A stretch of 64,000 bases of DNA, taken from JALOOB01 sp040766655 (GTDB taxonomy: Bacteria; Chloroflexota; Anaerolineae; CG2-30-64-16). Location of the stretch: NCBI GenBank assembly GCA_040766655.1, contig JAXGQB010000009.1, forward strand, positions 1 through 64,000, given 5' to 3'. Positions 46,036 through 54,949 of the stretch are shown here, in pieces; the first letter of the stretch is position 1; each line of letters opens with the position of its first letter. The position numbers were made by a program, and so were the translations under genes. Under the pieces are notes generated by a model. That model ran no database searches. It was not told the origin of the DNA and was given only the letters and a program-made list of their open reading frames with translations.

Positions 46036-47301
46036 TTACAGGACGATGAGCTGCTCGCGCGCCGGCCCCACGGAGATGTACTGGAGGGGCGTCTCGGCCA
46101 GCGCGGCGATGCGGTCCAGGTACACCTGTGCGGCCTGGGGCAGCTCGCCCCAGCGCCTGGCATGCCGCGTGGACTCCATCCAGCCCGGCCACGTCTCGTA
46201 GATCGGCTGGGCGCGCGCCATGCAGTAGGTCTCCGGCACCCGCGTCACCACCTCACCCTCGATCAGGTAGCCGATGCAGATCTTCAACTCAGGCAGGCCG
46301 TCCAGCACGTCCAGCTTGGTAATGGCGAGGCCCGTGAAGCCGTTCAGCCAGGCAGCATAGGGCAGCGCGACGCCATCCAGCCAACCGCAGCGCCGCGGCC
46401 GGCCGGTCGTCGCGCCATACTCCTGGCCGACCTCGCGCAGCTGCTCGCCCGTCTCATCGAACAGCTCGGTCGGGAACGGTCCTGCGCCGACCGCGGTGCA
46501 GTAGGCCTTCACCACGCCGATGACGCGTTCGACGGCCTGCGGCGGAAGGCCGGCGCCCGCATAACCACCGCCGGCGATCGGGTTAGAGGAGGTGACGTAC
46601 GGGTAGGTGCCCCAGTCGAGATCACGCATGACGCCCAACTGCCCTTCGAGCAGGACATCGACGCCCGAGCGCACCGCCTGCTGAATCAGCGGCATCGTAT
46701 CGACGATCCGGCCTTCCAGCGCGCTGCCCCAGCTGACCGCCATCGCGGTCAGCTCCCCCAGGTCCAGCTGATCGCCATCGAAATGGGCCAATGTACGGTT
46801 GACGCGCGGCAGGGCCTGGGCCAGCCGGTCGGCCAGGTAGCCCGGGCGGCGCAGGTCGCCCACATGGATGCCCGAACGCGCGGCCTTGTCCGCGTAGGTG
46901 GGGCCGATGCCACGCTTCGTGGTGCCGATCTGTGCGCCGCCGCGCGAGGACTCCTCGAGCCCGTCCAGCATCCGGTGATAGGGCATGACCACGTGCGCGC
47001 GCTCCGAGATCCAAAGGTTGTCGAGGCTGACCCCGGCCTCCGTCAGTTCCGCCATCTCCTCGAGCAGCGCAGGCGGGTGGATGACCGTGCCCGTGCCGAT
47101 GATGCAGGTTGTGGCAGGATTGAAGATGCCGGATGGTATGAGATGCAGACGGAAGGTGCCGTGGTCGTTGACCACCGTGTGGCCCGCGTTGTCGCCACCC
47201 TGGAACCGGATCACCATGCCGGCCCGCTGCGCCAGGTAGTCGACGATGCGGCCCTTCCCCTCATCCCCCCATTGTGCGCCTACGACGGCGGTAACGGTCA
47301 T
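46036..47301 (-). CDS. purA: Adenylosuccinate synthetase
   Basis: 421 residues. Conserved sites: GAQWGDEGKGRIVD (P-loop and catalytic Asp), DNAGHTVV (catalytic His), GTTKRGIGPTYADKAAR, EGQLGVMRDLDWGTYPYVTSSN, and TTGRPRRCGWLD. It joins IMP and aspartate using GTP in the cytoplasm. GGGAGG lies 7 nt before the ATG. It is the first gene of a purA-purB-MFS operon from the promoter at 47342-47370. Confidence 0.97.
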   Translation of the reverse strand: MTVTAVVGAQWGDEGKGRIVDYLAQRAGMVIRFQGGDNAGHTVVNDHGTFRLHLIPSGIFNPATTCIIGTGTVIHPPALLEEMAELTEAGVSLDNLWISERAHVVMPYHRMLDGLEESSRGGAQIGTTKRGIGPTYADKAARSGIHVGDLRRPGYLADRLAQALPRVNRTLAHFDGDQLDLGELTAMAVSWGSALEGRIVDTMPLIQQAVRSGVDVLLEGQLGVMRDLDWGTYPYVTSSNPIAGGGYAGAGLPPQAVERVIGVVKAYCTAVGAGPFPTELFDETGEQLREVGQEYGATTGRPRRCGWLDGVALPYAAWLNGFTGLAITKLDVLDGLPELKICIGYLIEGEVVTRVPETYCMARAQPIYETWPGWMESTRHARRWGELPQAAQVYLDRIAALAETPLQYISVGPAREQLIVL

Positions 47302-47341
47302 GCGAGCCTCCCCTTCAGGTTCCTGTGGTCAGGTGGACTGG

Positions 47342-47370
47342 AGTATATCATCCGGCCGCAGCCGTGTCTA
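47342..47370 (-). promoter_or_regulatory. purA operon promoter
   Basis: TAGACA (47370-47365), 17 nt, TATACT (47347-47342) on the minus strand; predicted start near 47335, 34 nt before the purA ATG. Confidence 0.7.
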
Positions 47371-47412
47371 AACGCACCGCGCGGGGCGGTACGCCGCGAC
47401 GTGATCCGGTGC

Positions 47413-47450
47413 AGAGACGTAGTAGCCTGCGCCTTGAACGCTACGTCTCT
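47413..47450. repeat. Inverted repeat related to the 22-bp palindrome, at the radA 3' end
   Basis: AGAGACGTAG (47413-47422) and CTACGTCTCT (47441-47450) form 10-bp arms around 18 nt. The arms match those of 43234-43255. The radA stop codon (47449-47451) lies in the right arm. It sits between radA and the purA promoter. Confidence 0.8.
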
Positions 47451-48876
47451 ACGCGGGGGACGCGGGCTCGTCGCCCTGCGCGCCGCCGCCCACCAGGGCC
47501 ATCTCCAGCGCCTCCCGCACGGTGCGCGCCCCCAGCACCTGCAGCCCTGGGGGCGGCTCCAGCTTGCGCGCGGCCGTGGCCGGCACCAACACGCGGGTGA
47601 ACCCCAGCTTGGCCGCCTCGATCAGGCGCCGGGGCAGCTGCCCGACGCTGCGCAGCTCGCCGCTCAGGCCGATCTCGCCCACCAGCGCCAGGTCCGCTGC
47701 AACGGGCCGGTTGCGCACGGAAGACGCCACCGCGACCGCCACGGCCAGGTCAACCGCGGGTTCATCCACCTGCAGCCCGCCGACCACGTTGACGAAGACA
47801 TCCTGGTCGCCCAGCCGGACGCGCGCCCGCTTGCCCAACACCGCGGTGATCAGCAACAGCCGATTGAAGTCGACGCCGTTGGCCGTACGCCGGGGCTGGG
47901 CAAACGTGGTCGCTCCAGCCAGCGCCTGGACCTCGACGAGGATGGGGCGCGAGCCTTCCATCGTCACGGCGATGGCCGAGCCCGGCGCGTTCGGCATTCG
48001 CTCCGCCAGAAAAGCCTCCGACGGGTTCACGACCTCGATCAGGCCGCCCTCCGCCATCTCGAACACGCCGACCTCGTTGGTCGAGCCGAAGCGGTTCTTG
48101 ACCGAGCGCAGCAGGCGAAACGCGTGGAAGCGCTCGCCCTCCAGGTACAGCACGGTGTCGACCATGTGCTCCAGCACACGGGGGCCCGCGATGGACCCCT
48201 CCTTGGTCACGTGGCCCACGAGAAACAGGGGGAAGGTCTGCGCCTTGGCAAGCCGCAAGAGGGCGGACGAGCAATCGCGGACCTGCGTCACGCTCCCCGC
48301 GCCGGACTGAATCGCCTCGGAGTAGATGCTCTGCACCGAGTCAACCACGACCATGCGGGGCTGAAGTTGCTGAATATGATTGGAGATGGTTTCGAGATGC
48401 GTCTCTGCCAGCACCTGGATGTCGCGCGAGACGATACCGAGCCGCTGCGCACGCAGCTTGATCTGCGCCGCGGACTCCTCGCCCGACACGTAGAGCACCG
48501 GCCCTTCCCCCGCGGCACTGGCTCCAGGCTGCGCCAGCGCGGCGCAGAGCTGGATGAGCAACGTCGACTTGCCGATGCCCGGATCGCCGCTGATCAGCAC
48601 GACCGACCCGGGCACGATACCGCCGCCCAGCACGCGGCTGAGCTCGCCGATGGGCACAGGGAGGCGCGCATAGCCGTCCGCAGGGATGTCGGGCAAGGCC
48701 TGGGGACCGGCGCCGCCCCCTGTGGCAACCGCACCCGCGGTCCTGCCGGGCGCAGGGTCCTGAACGATCGTCTCGATCAGTGAATTCCACTCGCCGCAAT
48801 CGGGGCATTTGCCCATCCACTTGGGCTGGGCGCTGCCGCAGTTGGAGCACACATATCGCGTCTTAGATTTCGACAT
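47449..48876 (-). CDS. radA: DNA repair protein RadA (Sms)
   Basis: About 475 residues: N-terminal C4 zinc finger (CSNCGSAQPKWMGKCPDCGEW), RecA-like ATPase with GDPGIGKSTL Walker A, the RadA-specific KNRFGSTNEVGVFEM motif, and a Lon-like C-terminal domain. It drives branch migration in recombinational repair. The ATG at 48876 has GGGGAAGG at proper spacing; an ATG at 48882 is too close to it. The gene ends inside a palindromic repeat. Confidence 0.96.
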   Translation of the reverse strand: MSKSKTRYVCSNCGSAQPKWMGKCPDCGEWNSLIETIVQDPAPGRTAGAVATGGGAGPQALPDIPADGYARLPVPIGELSRVLGGGIVPGSVVLISGDPGIGKSTLLIQLCAALAQPGASAAGEGPVLYVSGEESAAQIKLRAQRLGIVSRDIQVLAETHLETISNHIQQLQPRMVVVDSVQSIYSEAIQSGAGSVTQVRDCSSALLRLAKAQTFPLFLVGHVTKEGSIAGPRVLEHMVDTVLYLEGERFHAFRLLRSVKNRFGSTNEVGVFEMAEGGLIEVVNPSEAFLAERMPNAPGSAIAVTMEGSRPILVEVQALAGATTFAQPRRTANGVDFNRLLLITAVLGKRARVRLGDQDVFVNVVGGLQVDEPAVDLAVAVAVASSVRNRPVAADLALVGEIGLSGELRSVGQLPRRLIEAAKLGFTRVLVPATAARKLEPPPGLQVLGARTVREALEMALVGGGAQGDEPASPA

Positions 48877-48954
48877 GGCCATGCCTTCCCCGAAGCCCGA
48901 AATCGCTCATTTGTTCGCCTATCTTACACCGAAGCGGCCCACCCGTCAAACGGT

Positions 48955-48983
48955 TTGGGCCGGCGTTTCGGGAATGCTACAAT
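48955..48983 (+). promoter_or_regulatory. Promoter for small gene at 49012
   Basis: TTGGGC (48955-48960), 17 nt, TACAAT (48978-48983); the predicted start near 48990 precedes AAGGAG and a TTG codon. Confidence 0.5.
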
Positions 48984-49011
48984 CGGTCTACATCAGATAA
49001 GGAGCTGGACC

Positions 49012-49227
49012 TTGGCAAAGCGCCTGGTAGAAAGCTACGCAGTGGGCGACCGCGTCGAGTTGCTGTTCGCGGATGAATGGTCGGAGGAATGGCTGCCAGG
49101 CAGGGTCGCCGGCCTGCAACACCCCGCGGTGTGGGTGCAGACCGATGACCGGCGGTTGTGGTTCGTGACAAACGGGAAGCGGATCCGGCGGGCGGTCAGC
49201 CCAGCGCCACGTCAAGAAACATCATGA
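49012..49227 (+). CDS. Small hypothetical protein, SH3-like by appearance
   Basis: 71 residues from a TTG codon at 49012, 8 nt after GGAG. The pattern YAVGDRVELLFADEWSEEWLPGRVAGLQHPAVWVQTDDRRLWFVTN shows alternating strands like a small SH3 or Tudor barrel, as in carotenoid-region or CarD-like modules; this is inference only. The 3' end overlaps the convergent ZIP gene by 32 nt, so the two mRNAs are complementary there. Confidence 0.6.
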   Translation: MAKRLVESYAVGDRVELLFADEWSEEWLPGRVAGLQHPAVWVQTDDRRLWFVTNGKRIRRAVSPAPRQETS

Positions 49228-50002
49228 TGGTGAACCCGAGCATGGCGCCCCAGGTGGACATATGCGTATCGTCATGCTGCTGCGATTCGGGGATCAGCTC
49301 TTCCACCACGACGTAGATCATCGCGCCCGCCGCGAACGCCAGGGCGTAGGGGAGCAGCGGCCGCATGAGCAGGACGGCTGCCGCCCCCAGGACGCCGGCA
49401 ATCGGCTCCACCATGCCGGACGCCTGCCCCATCAGGAAGCTCTTGCTCCGGGATAGCCCCTCACGGCGCAAGGGCAGGGAGACGGCCAGCCCCTCCGGGA
49501 AGTTCTGCAGGCCGATGCCGATGGCGAGGGCAATCGCGCCGGTCAGCGTTGCGGCAGGCAGGCCTGCGGCCACCGCACCGAACGCCACGCCGACGGCCAA
49601 TCCCTCGGGGAAGTTGTGCAGCGTGATCGCCGTCACCAGCAGGACGCTGCGCTTCCATGTGGACTTGAGGCCTTCCGCGCGCTCAATAGGATCGCCCAGA
49701 TGGAGGTGCGGCAGGAGGTGATCGACCGTAGCCAGGAAAAGGCCTCCGGCCAGGAAGCCGACGGCAGCCGGCAGCCAGCCCGGCAGCCCCATCTCCTCGG
49801 ACAACTCGATGGCAGGCGCCAAGAGGGACCAGAAGCTCGCCGCGATCATGACGCCGGCCGCAAAGCCAAGCATGGCATCGAGCAAGCGCCTGCTCACCTG
49901 CCGCGTCAGGAACACGCCGGCCGCGCCGAGCGCGGTCAACCCCCAGGTAAACATGGTCGCCAGAAAGGCCTGCGTGATCGGAGCCAGTGAACTGAAGTTC
50001 AT
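49196..50002 (-). CDS. ZIP-family divalent metal transporter
   Basis: 268 residues with about eight helices. The ZIP hallmark HNFPEGLAVG in helix 4 and LQNFPEGLAVS in helix 5 form the binuclear metal site, and a HLHLGDP loop lies before helix 4. ZupT-like proteins import zinc and related metals. It lies 95 bp downstream of the zinc ABC operon in the same direction but behind a separate gap. Its own ribosome site is GGAGG before the ATG. Confidence 0.9.
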   Translation of the reverse strand: MNFSSLAPITQAFLATMFTWGLTALGAAGVFLTRQVSRRLLDAMLGFAAGVMIAASFWSLLAPAIELSEEMGLPGWLPAAVGFLAGGLFLATVDHLLPHLHLGDPIERAEGLKSTWKRSVLLVTAITLHNFPEGLAVGVAFGAVAAGLPAATLTGAIALAIGIGLQNFPEGLAVSLPLRREGLSRSKSFLMGQASGMVEPIAGVLGAAAVLLMRPLLPYALAFAAGAMIYVVVEELIPESQQHDDTHMSTWGAMLGFTIMMFLDVALG

Positions 50003-50097
50003 AGCACCTCCGAGACAGGAAATCGTGTCATGACGGCCAAGTATATCGCATGCCCGGCAGAGCAGAAAAATCGCATTGATTGCTGTGGAAGCCGGGT

Positions 50098-50946
50098 TCA
50101 GGCCAGCCAGCGCGCCAGGAGCCCGCGGCCGGGCGCAAACACCAGTGTCAGCAGGAAGAAGGCGGTGCAGACGAGGACGATCGCAGCACCCGAGGCGATG
50201 CTGACGTAATACGACAGGTACAATCCGATGACGGCCGATGCGCTGCCGATGATGGCCGATCCGGCCATCATGAGGGGCAGGCGCCGAGTGAGCAGCGAGG
50301 CCGTGGCCGCGGGGGTCACCAGCATGGCGACCATCAGCCCCACGCCGACCGTCTGCAGCGCGATGACCACTGTGACAGCAAGCATGACGAGCAGCAGGTA
50401 GCTAAAAACCTGGTGTGGGATGCGCAGGATCTCGGCGAGAACCGGATCGAAGGAGATGACCAGAAATTCCTTGTAAAAGGCCACGACCAGCAGCAGGACC
50501 AACGCACCGAAGGCGACCGTCAGCACCAGGTCGCCCCGCGAGACGCCCAGCACGTTGCCGAACATGAAGTGCGTCAGGTCCACGCTGAAGTTGCGCACGG
50601 TGGAAATCAGGGCGACCCCGAGCGCAAACATGCCCGCGAAGATGACGCCGATCGCGGTGTCCTCGCGCACCTGTCCCGTCTTGGAGAGCGCACCGATTCC
50701 CAGGGCCGTGCCGATGCCGGCCACGAGTCCGCCCCAGAACAGCGGTCCCTGCGCGCCGCCACCCAGCAGATACGCGACCGCCACGCCGGGCAGGATGGCG
50801 TGTGCCAGCGCGTCGCCGAAGAAGGTCATGCCGCGCAGGACGACGTAGGACCCGAGGACGGAGCAAACGACCCCCACGGTGATCGCGGCCAGCAGCCCGC
50901 GCACCATGAATTCGTAGCGCAGGGGCGCCAGCAGGAACTCAATCAT
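50098..50946 (-). CDS. znuB: Zinc/manganese ABC transporter permease
   Basis: 282 residues of the ABC-3 family, with eight or nine helices. The conserved VVLRGMTFFGDALAHAILPGVAVAYLLGG and QTVGVGLMVAMLVTPAATASLLTRRL are diagnostic. It forms the membrane channel for zinc or manganese uptake. It overlaps the ATPase gene by 8 nt and belongs to the operon that begins with the Fur-family gene at 53240. Confidence 0.93.
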   Translation of the reverse strand: MIEFLLAPLRYEFMVRGLLAAITVGVVCSVLGSYVVLRGMTFFGDALAHAILPGVAVAYLLGGGAQGPLFWGGLVAGIGTALGIGALSKTGQVREDTAIGVIFAGMFALGVALISTVRNFSVDLTHFMFGNVLGVSRGDLVLTVAFGALVLLLVVAFYKEFLVISFDPVLAEILRIPHQVFSYLLLVMLAVTVVIALQTVGVGLMVAMLVTPAATASLLTRRLPLMMAGSAIIGSASAVIGLYLSYYVSIASGAAIVLVCTAFFLLTLVFAPGRGLLARWLA

Positions 50947-51766
50947 GGGACTCCCCCTCGCAGCAGGTGTCGCTCAGCGCCAGCATGCCCTCAGGGCCGG
51001 GCAGCACCGTCAGGTGGCTTCCGTAAGCCTGTTGCAGGTTGTGGGGCGTCAACACCTCGGCCGGCCGGCCAAGGCCGACCAGGCGCCGCTTCAACAACAT
51101 GAGCCGGTCGAACTTATCCGAGGCCATTTGCAGATCATGCGTCGACACCAGTACCGTCATCCCCTGCGCCTTCAGAAGGTCCAGTATCTCAAAGATGGCC
51201 TCCTGCGAAGGCACGTCGAGCCCGGTGATCGGCTCGTCCATGAGCAGCAGCTCTGCCTCCTGGGCCAGGGCACGGGCGATGAAGACGCGCTGTTGCTGTC
51301 CGCCCGACAGCTCGCCGATCTGACGATCCTTAAACGAAGTCATGCCCACCTGCTCCAGGCTCTGGCGGACAAGTTCCCGGTCGGCGCGCCCCGCCTGGCG
51401 CAACAGGCCGATCTTGGCGACGCGCCCCATCATCACCACATCGGCCACCGTGACGGGAAACGCCCAGTCCACATTGGAGCGCTGCGGCACGTAGCCGATG
51501 CAGATATGGCCGCCCGCGCCGTATCCGTAGATCTCCGCGGTGCCGCTCGTGGGCGCCAGGATGCCGGCGATGAGCTTGAGCAGCGTGCTCTTGCCTGCAC
51601 CGTTCGGCCCGACCACGGCGATGCGTTCTCCGCGTTGTACCACCAGCGACACATCTTCCAGCGCAGGCGCGCCGCCGTTGTAGCGCACGGTCACGTGGTC
51701 CAGCGACACCACCGGCGCGGCGTGGTGGTGCGGCTTAGGCCGTCTCAACAAACCGGTCAGGGTCAT
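50939..51766 (-). CDS. znuC: Zinc/manganese ABC transporter ATPase
   Basis: 275 residues with Walker A GPNGAGKSTL, signature LSGGQQQRV, Walker B LLLMDEPITGLD and switch region TVLVSTHDLQMA. The C-terminal GPEGMLALSDTCCEGESHD contains a short Cys/His cluster that might sense metal. It shares ATGA with the binding-protein stop. Confidence 0.93.
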   Translation of the reverse strand: MTLTGLLRRPKPHHHAAPVVSLDHVTVRYNGGAPALEDVSLVVQRGERIAVVGPNGAGKSTLLKLIAGILAPTSGTAEIYGYGAGGHICIGYVPQRSNVDWAFPVTVADVVMMGRVAKIGLLRQAGRADRELVRQSLEQVGMTSFKDRQIGELSGGQQQRVFIARALAQEAELLLMDEPITGLDVPSQEAIFEILDLLKAQGMTVLVSTHDLQMASDKFDRLMLLKRRLVGLGRPAEVLTPHNLQQAYGSHLTVLPGPEGMLALSDTCCEGESHD

Positions 51767-52728
51767 GACGACTCCTGTCTGAGCGCGTCAACGAAGGTGG
51801 TCACGTTGTAGCGCATCATGCTGAGGTAATCGGGCGCGACGCCGTCGGCCGCGGTCGTCGAATGGGTCAGCAGCCCCGTGACGACCTTCATCCCCGTCTC
51901 GGCAGCCAGCTGCGCGGCAAGCTGTGGGTTGGCGCCGAGTTCCAGGAATACTGCCGGTGCGCCTGTCGCCTTGATCTCGTCAACCAGCTGGGCCAGCTGC
52001 TGGGCGGACGGCGACGCTGCCGTGCTGACGCTCGGGATGACCGCACCGACGACACGGAAGCCGTACCGATCGGCGAAGTAGCCAAAACTCTCGTGGTTGG
52101 TGACGAGCAGGCGGCGATTCTCGGGAACCGTCTGCACCTGCGCCTTGATCCACGCGTCGAGCTCCCGAAGCTGCGCGACGTAGGCATCGGCGTTCGCAGC
52201 ATACGTGTCCTTGCCCGCAGGATCTGCCGCGGCCAGGCCATCGCGGATGTTCTGCACGTAGACGATGGCGTGATTCGGATCGAGCCAGAAATGCGGATCG
52301 CCCTCCTCGTGGCCGTGGTCCGCCTCCTCTTCCTCGTGCTCGCCCGGCTGAGGTGCGCGCGGCGTCAGCCCCGCGGCCGCCTCGATGACCGTGCGCTCGC
52401 CGCCAGCATTTCGCAGCAGCGGCTCGAGGAACGCCTCGAACCCCGCGCCATTGACTATCATCAAGGAGGCATCCGCGACCTTGCGCACGTCCGCAGGCGA
52501 CGGCTCGAAACTGTGTGGATCGGCGCCCAGCGGGATCAGCGTCTCGACAGCCAGGCGCTCGCCGGCAACGTTGCGCGTGATGTCGGCAAGAAAGCTTTCC
52601 GCGACGAGCACGCTGCTCGGCTGGACGCCTGGCTGGGCGGCGGGTGATCCGGGCTCGCCTGCCGCACCGCAGGCGGCCAGCAACACGGTCACGAAGAGAG
52701 CAGAGGCAATGGCATGGACCAGTTTCAC
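51763..52728 (-). CDS. znuA: Zinc-binding lipoprotein of the ABC transporter
   Basis: 321 residues starting at GTG 52728, 7 nt after AGGAGA. A signal peptide with lipobox LLAAC anchors it outside the membrane. ZnuA hallmarks are GADPHSFEPSPADVRKV (first His ligand), the acidic/His loop HEEEEADHGHEEGDPHFW and LVTNHESFGYFADRYGF. The His-rich loop favours zinc over manganese. It overlaps the Fur-family gene by 4 nt (GTGA) and the ATPase by 4 nt (ATGA). Confidence 0.93.
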   Translation of the reverse strand: MKLVHAIASALFVTVLLAACGAAGEPGSPAAQPGVQPSSVLVAESFLADITRNVAGERLAVETLIPLGADPHSFEPSPADVRKVADASLMIVNGAGFEAFLEPLLRNAGGERTVIEAAAGLTPRAPQPGEHEEEEADHGHEEGDPHFWLDPNHAIVYVQNIRDGLAAADPAGKDTYAANADAYVAQLRELDAWIKAQVQTVPENRRLLVTNHESFGYFADRYGFRVVGAVIPSVSTAASPSAQQLAQLVDEIKATGAPAVFLELGANPQLAAQLAAETGMKVVTGLLTHSTTAADGVAPDYLSMMRYNVTTFVDALRQESS

Positions 52729-53240
52729 GATCGTTTCTCCTGACAACTCGGACAAAGCCCGAACATCTCGAGCCAGTGGCTCCGTACACTGTATCCCGTC
52801 TGCGCTTCGACGGCCGCGACGATCGCTTCGATGTCGCACCCGGCAAACTCCATCGTACGGCGGCACTCCTGGCAGATGATGTGATGGCCGTGCGCGTATG
52901 GCTCTCCATCCCCGCAGCAGTCGGCGTCCGCCGGGCTCGGCGTGCTCAGCGCGTAGCTGTGGCAACCCTCCACCAGGTGCAGCCGGCGCACGAGCCCGAG
53001 CCCGGCCAGGATGTCGAGCGTCCGGTACACCGTGACCAGCCCCAACGCAGGGTGATAATGCCGCCCGGCCGCGAGCAACTCCGCGGGGCTGATCGGCTCA
53101 TGGGCACAGGCCAGCGCCTGGAGCACGGCACGACGCGCGCGCGTGTTCGAATGGCCGGCCGCTGTGATCCGATGCACCAGGTCCAGGCTTCGCTCTGAGA
53201 CTGGGGCTGGATCAAATTGAAAATTGCTTTCATTTTTCAC
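52725..53240 (-). CDS. zur: Fur-family metal regulator (Zur-like)
   Basis: 171 residues: winged-helix DNA-binding domain (NTRARRAVLQALACAHEPISPAELLAAGRHYHPALGLVTVYRTLDILAGLGLV) and a metal-binding dimer domain with HGHHIICQECRRTMEF and CPSCQ. The C-terminal pair CPSC plus CQEC form the structural zinc site. Zur is preferred over Fur/PerR because it is the first gene of the zinc uptake operon, but this is context inference. The GTG at 53240 coincides with the predicted +1 (leaderless); no ribosome site is needed. An ATG 7 nt inside is out of frame. Confidence 0.85.
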   Translation of the reverse strand: MKNESNFQFDPAPVSERSLDLVHRITAAGHSNTRARRAVLQALACAHEPISPAELLAAGRHYHPALGLVTVYRTLDILAGLGLVRRLHLVEGCHSYALSTPSPADADCCGDGEPYAHGHHIICQECRRTMEFAGCDIEAIVAAVEAQTGYSVRSHWLEMFGLCPSCQEKRS

Positions 53241-53246
53241 AGAGCC

Positions 53247-53275
53247 ATCTTATCAGAGGCGTCCCCCCCTGTCAA
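53247..53275 (-). promoter_or_regulatory. Zinc operon promoter
   Basis: TTGACA (53275-53270), 17 nt with a G-run, TAAGAT (53252-53247) on the minus strand; predicted +1 at 53240, the first base of the GTG start codon. The AT-rich repeat TGAAA/TTTCA (53219-53238) just downstream could be the autorepression site, though it does not match a standard Zur box. Confidence 0.7.
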
Positions 53276-53369
53276 ATGATGCGGCTCCTTCAGGCAAAGG
53301 GTGATTTCCGATCGCCGGTCCAGCGGGTGTATACTGAACCGCGCAACCCGCGTGGGGTGGAGGCTCATT

Positions 53370-53801
53370 GTGCCCATTGTCATCGATTCGCTCATCTTCC
53401 TGCTGCTCGGCATGTTCCTGTCGTACGTGCTGATGCGCGCGTTCGGCAAACCTGAAGGCAGCGGCGGCGCCAGTCCTGCCGTAAAGCTGGTGCGCACCGC
53501 GCGCACGACCGAGGGCCGCGAGGAAACACGCCTGCTGATGAACGACACGGTGATCCTGACTGCCTCCAACGACGGCGTGCGCCTGGCAGAATATGCAGAC
53601 GAGGTGGAGCAACTGGAGGCAGTGGCAGCGCGCCTGGCATCCTCGCTCGGCGTCACCGTCGAGTTCACGCGCGTGGGGCCGCGCCTGCCCGGGGCCGATG
53701 CCGGCATTCCTGTGCGGGATTTGCCGCCACTCGAAGATGTGGCTGCGGAGGAACTCGCGGCGCGGCGCGCCCGACTGGACGACAGCCGCGCGGCAGACTA
53801 G
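53370..53801 (+). CDS. Small membrane-anchored hypothetical protein
   Basis: 143 residues from GTG 53370, 7 nt after GGAGG. One N-terminal helix (IVIDSLIFLLLGMFLSYVLMRAFG) is followed by an acidic soluble part with EYADEVEQLEAVAARLASSLGVTVEF. I recognise no family. A TATACT box (53330-53335) lies upstream without a clear -35. It is transcribed away from the zinc operon. Confidence 0.6.
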   Translation: MPIVIDSLIFLLLGMFLSYVLMRAFGKPEGSGGASPAVKLVRTARTTEGREETRLLMNDTVILTASNDGVRLAEYADEVEQLEAVAARLASSLGVTVEFTRVGPRLPGADAGIPVRDLPPLEDVAAEELAARRARLDDSRAAD

Positions 53802-53861
53802 CCGCGCTTGCCGCTGTACGGCGCGACAGACGGCACATACGCAGAAGCGTGGTCAAAATCC

Positions 53862-53890
53862 TTGACACTGCGCACAAAGGATGGTATATA
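53862..53890 (+). promoter_or_regulatory. Promoter of the LacI-family regulator
   Basis: TTGACA (53862-53867), 17 nt, TATATA (53885-53890). The predicted start near 53897 gives a leader of about 57 nt. Confidence 0.75.
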
Positions 53891-53953
53891 TTCTCGTAAG
53901 TCCTTTCATGGAAGTAGTTTTTCTCTGAATTGATGGACCACAGCGGGGTGTGC

Positions 53954-54949
53954 ATGTCACAGGTGACAGTGTACGAGGTAGCCAAGGAAGCAGGCGTGAG
54001 CATCGCCACCGTCTCACGCGTGCTGAACACCCCGGAGCGCGTCAACGAGACGACCCGAACACGCGTCTATCAGGCCATCGATCAGCTTGGCTTCGTCCCC
54101 AAGGCCGAAGCAGCGGCCAGGGCACGCAAGTCCCACGGACGCATCGGTGTCCTGGCTCCCTTCTTCACATATCCCTCATTCGTTGCACGGCTGCGCGGTG
54201 TCGCAGAGTCTTTGAGCGATCTTCCCTACGACCTGGCCATCTACAACGTCGACTCATCGTACCGGCTTGATGGACTGCTTGCCAGTCTCCCTCTGACACG
54301 CCGCGTCGATGGGCTGATCCTGATGTCCCTGCCCTTCGACGATGAAAGTGCCGACCGCCTGATCGTGCACAAACTGCCGACGGTCCTGATCGAGTACTCG
54401 CGCCCCCGCTTCAGCAGCGTGCGCATCGACAATGCCGGCGGCGGCGCCCTGGCTGCGCAACACCTGATCGGACTGGGCCACAGGCGTTGCGCCTTCGTGG
54501 GCGACAGTGATGTGCCGGACTACGCCCTGCGCAACAGCGACGTACGCCTGGATGGCTATCGCCAGGCGCTGATCGAAGCGGGTGTAGGTCTCCCTGAGGA
54601 GTACATTGCCTGCGCACCGCACGGTCTGGAGTCCGCACGCCAGTCTGCCCATCAACTCCTCGATCTGTCATCACCGCCGACAGCCATCTTCGCGCCGAGC
54701 GACACCCAGGCCATGGGTGTGCGCAAGGCCGCGCGCGAGCGCGGTCTGCGCGTGCCGGCCGACGTGGCCATCATCGGCTTCGATGACATCGAGATGGCGG
54801 ACTACGTCGGCCTGACCACCATCCGCCAACACCTCGAAGAATCGGGCCGGGTGGCGATCGATCTGCTGCTGTCTCGCCTGGCCGACCCCTCGCGGGCCGC
54901 CCAGGAAGTTTGGTTGCCCCTCAGCCTGGTTCAACGGGAGACCGCCTGA
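53954..54949 (+). CDS. LacI-family transcriptional regulator of the alpha-glucoside locus
   Basis: About 331 residues: HTH MSQVTVYEVAKEAGVSIATVSRVLNTPERV and the hinge RVYQAIDQLGFVPKAEAAARARKSH, followed by a periplasmic-binding-like effector domain (VDGLILMSLPFDDESADRL; PTAIFAPSDTQAMGVRKAARERGL). The ATG at 53954 puts the HTH at the usual distance from the start; an ATG at 53933 is possible. It probably represses the aglEFG-amylosucrase genes until sucrose or a related sugar binds; no operator was identified with certainty. Confidence 0.9.
   Translation: MSQVTVYEVAKEAGVSIATVSRVLNTPERVNETTRTRVYQAIDQLGFVPKAEAAARARKSHGRIGVLAPFFTYPSFVARLRGVAESLSDLPYDLAIYNVDSSYRLDGLLASLPLTRRVDGLILMSLPFDDESADRLIVHKLPTVLIEYSRPRFSSVRIDNAGGGALAAQHLIGLGHRRCAFVGDSDVPDYALRNSDVRLDGYRQALIEAGVGLPEEYIACAPHGLESARQSAHQLLDLSSPPTAIFAPSDTQAMGVRKAARERGLRVPADVAIIGFDDIEMADYVGLTTIRQHLEESGRVAIDLLLSRLADPSRAAQEVWLPLSLVQRETA

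Noticed and set aside
46030..48783. A 917-codon plus-strand open frame opposite purA and radA
   Set aside because: Its product is rich in Arg/His/Gln low-complexity sequence with no domain pattern, and the minus strand carries two textbook genes. Long antisense frames are common in GC-rich DNA.
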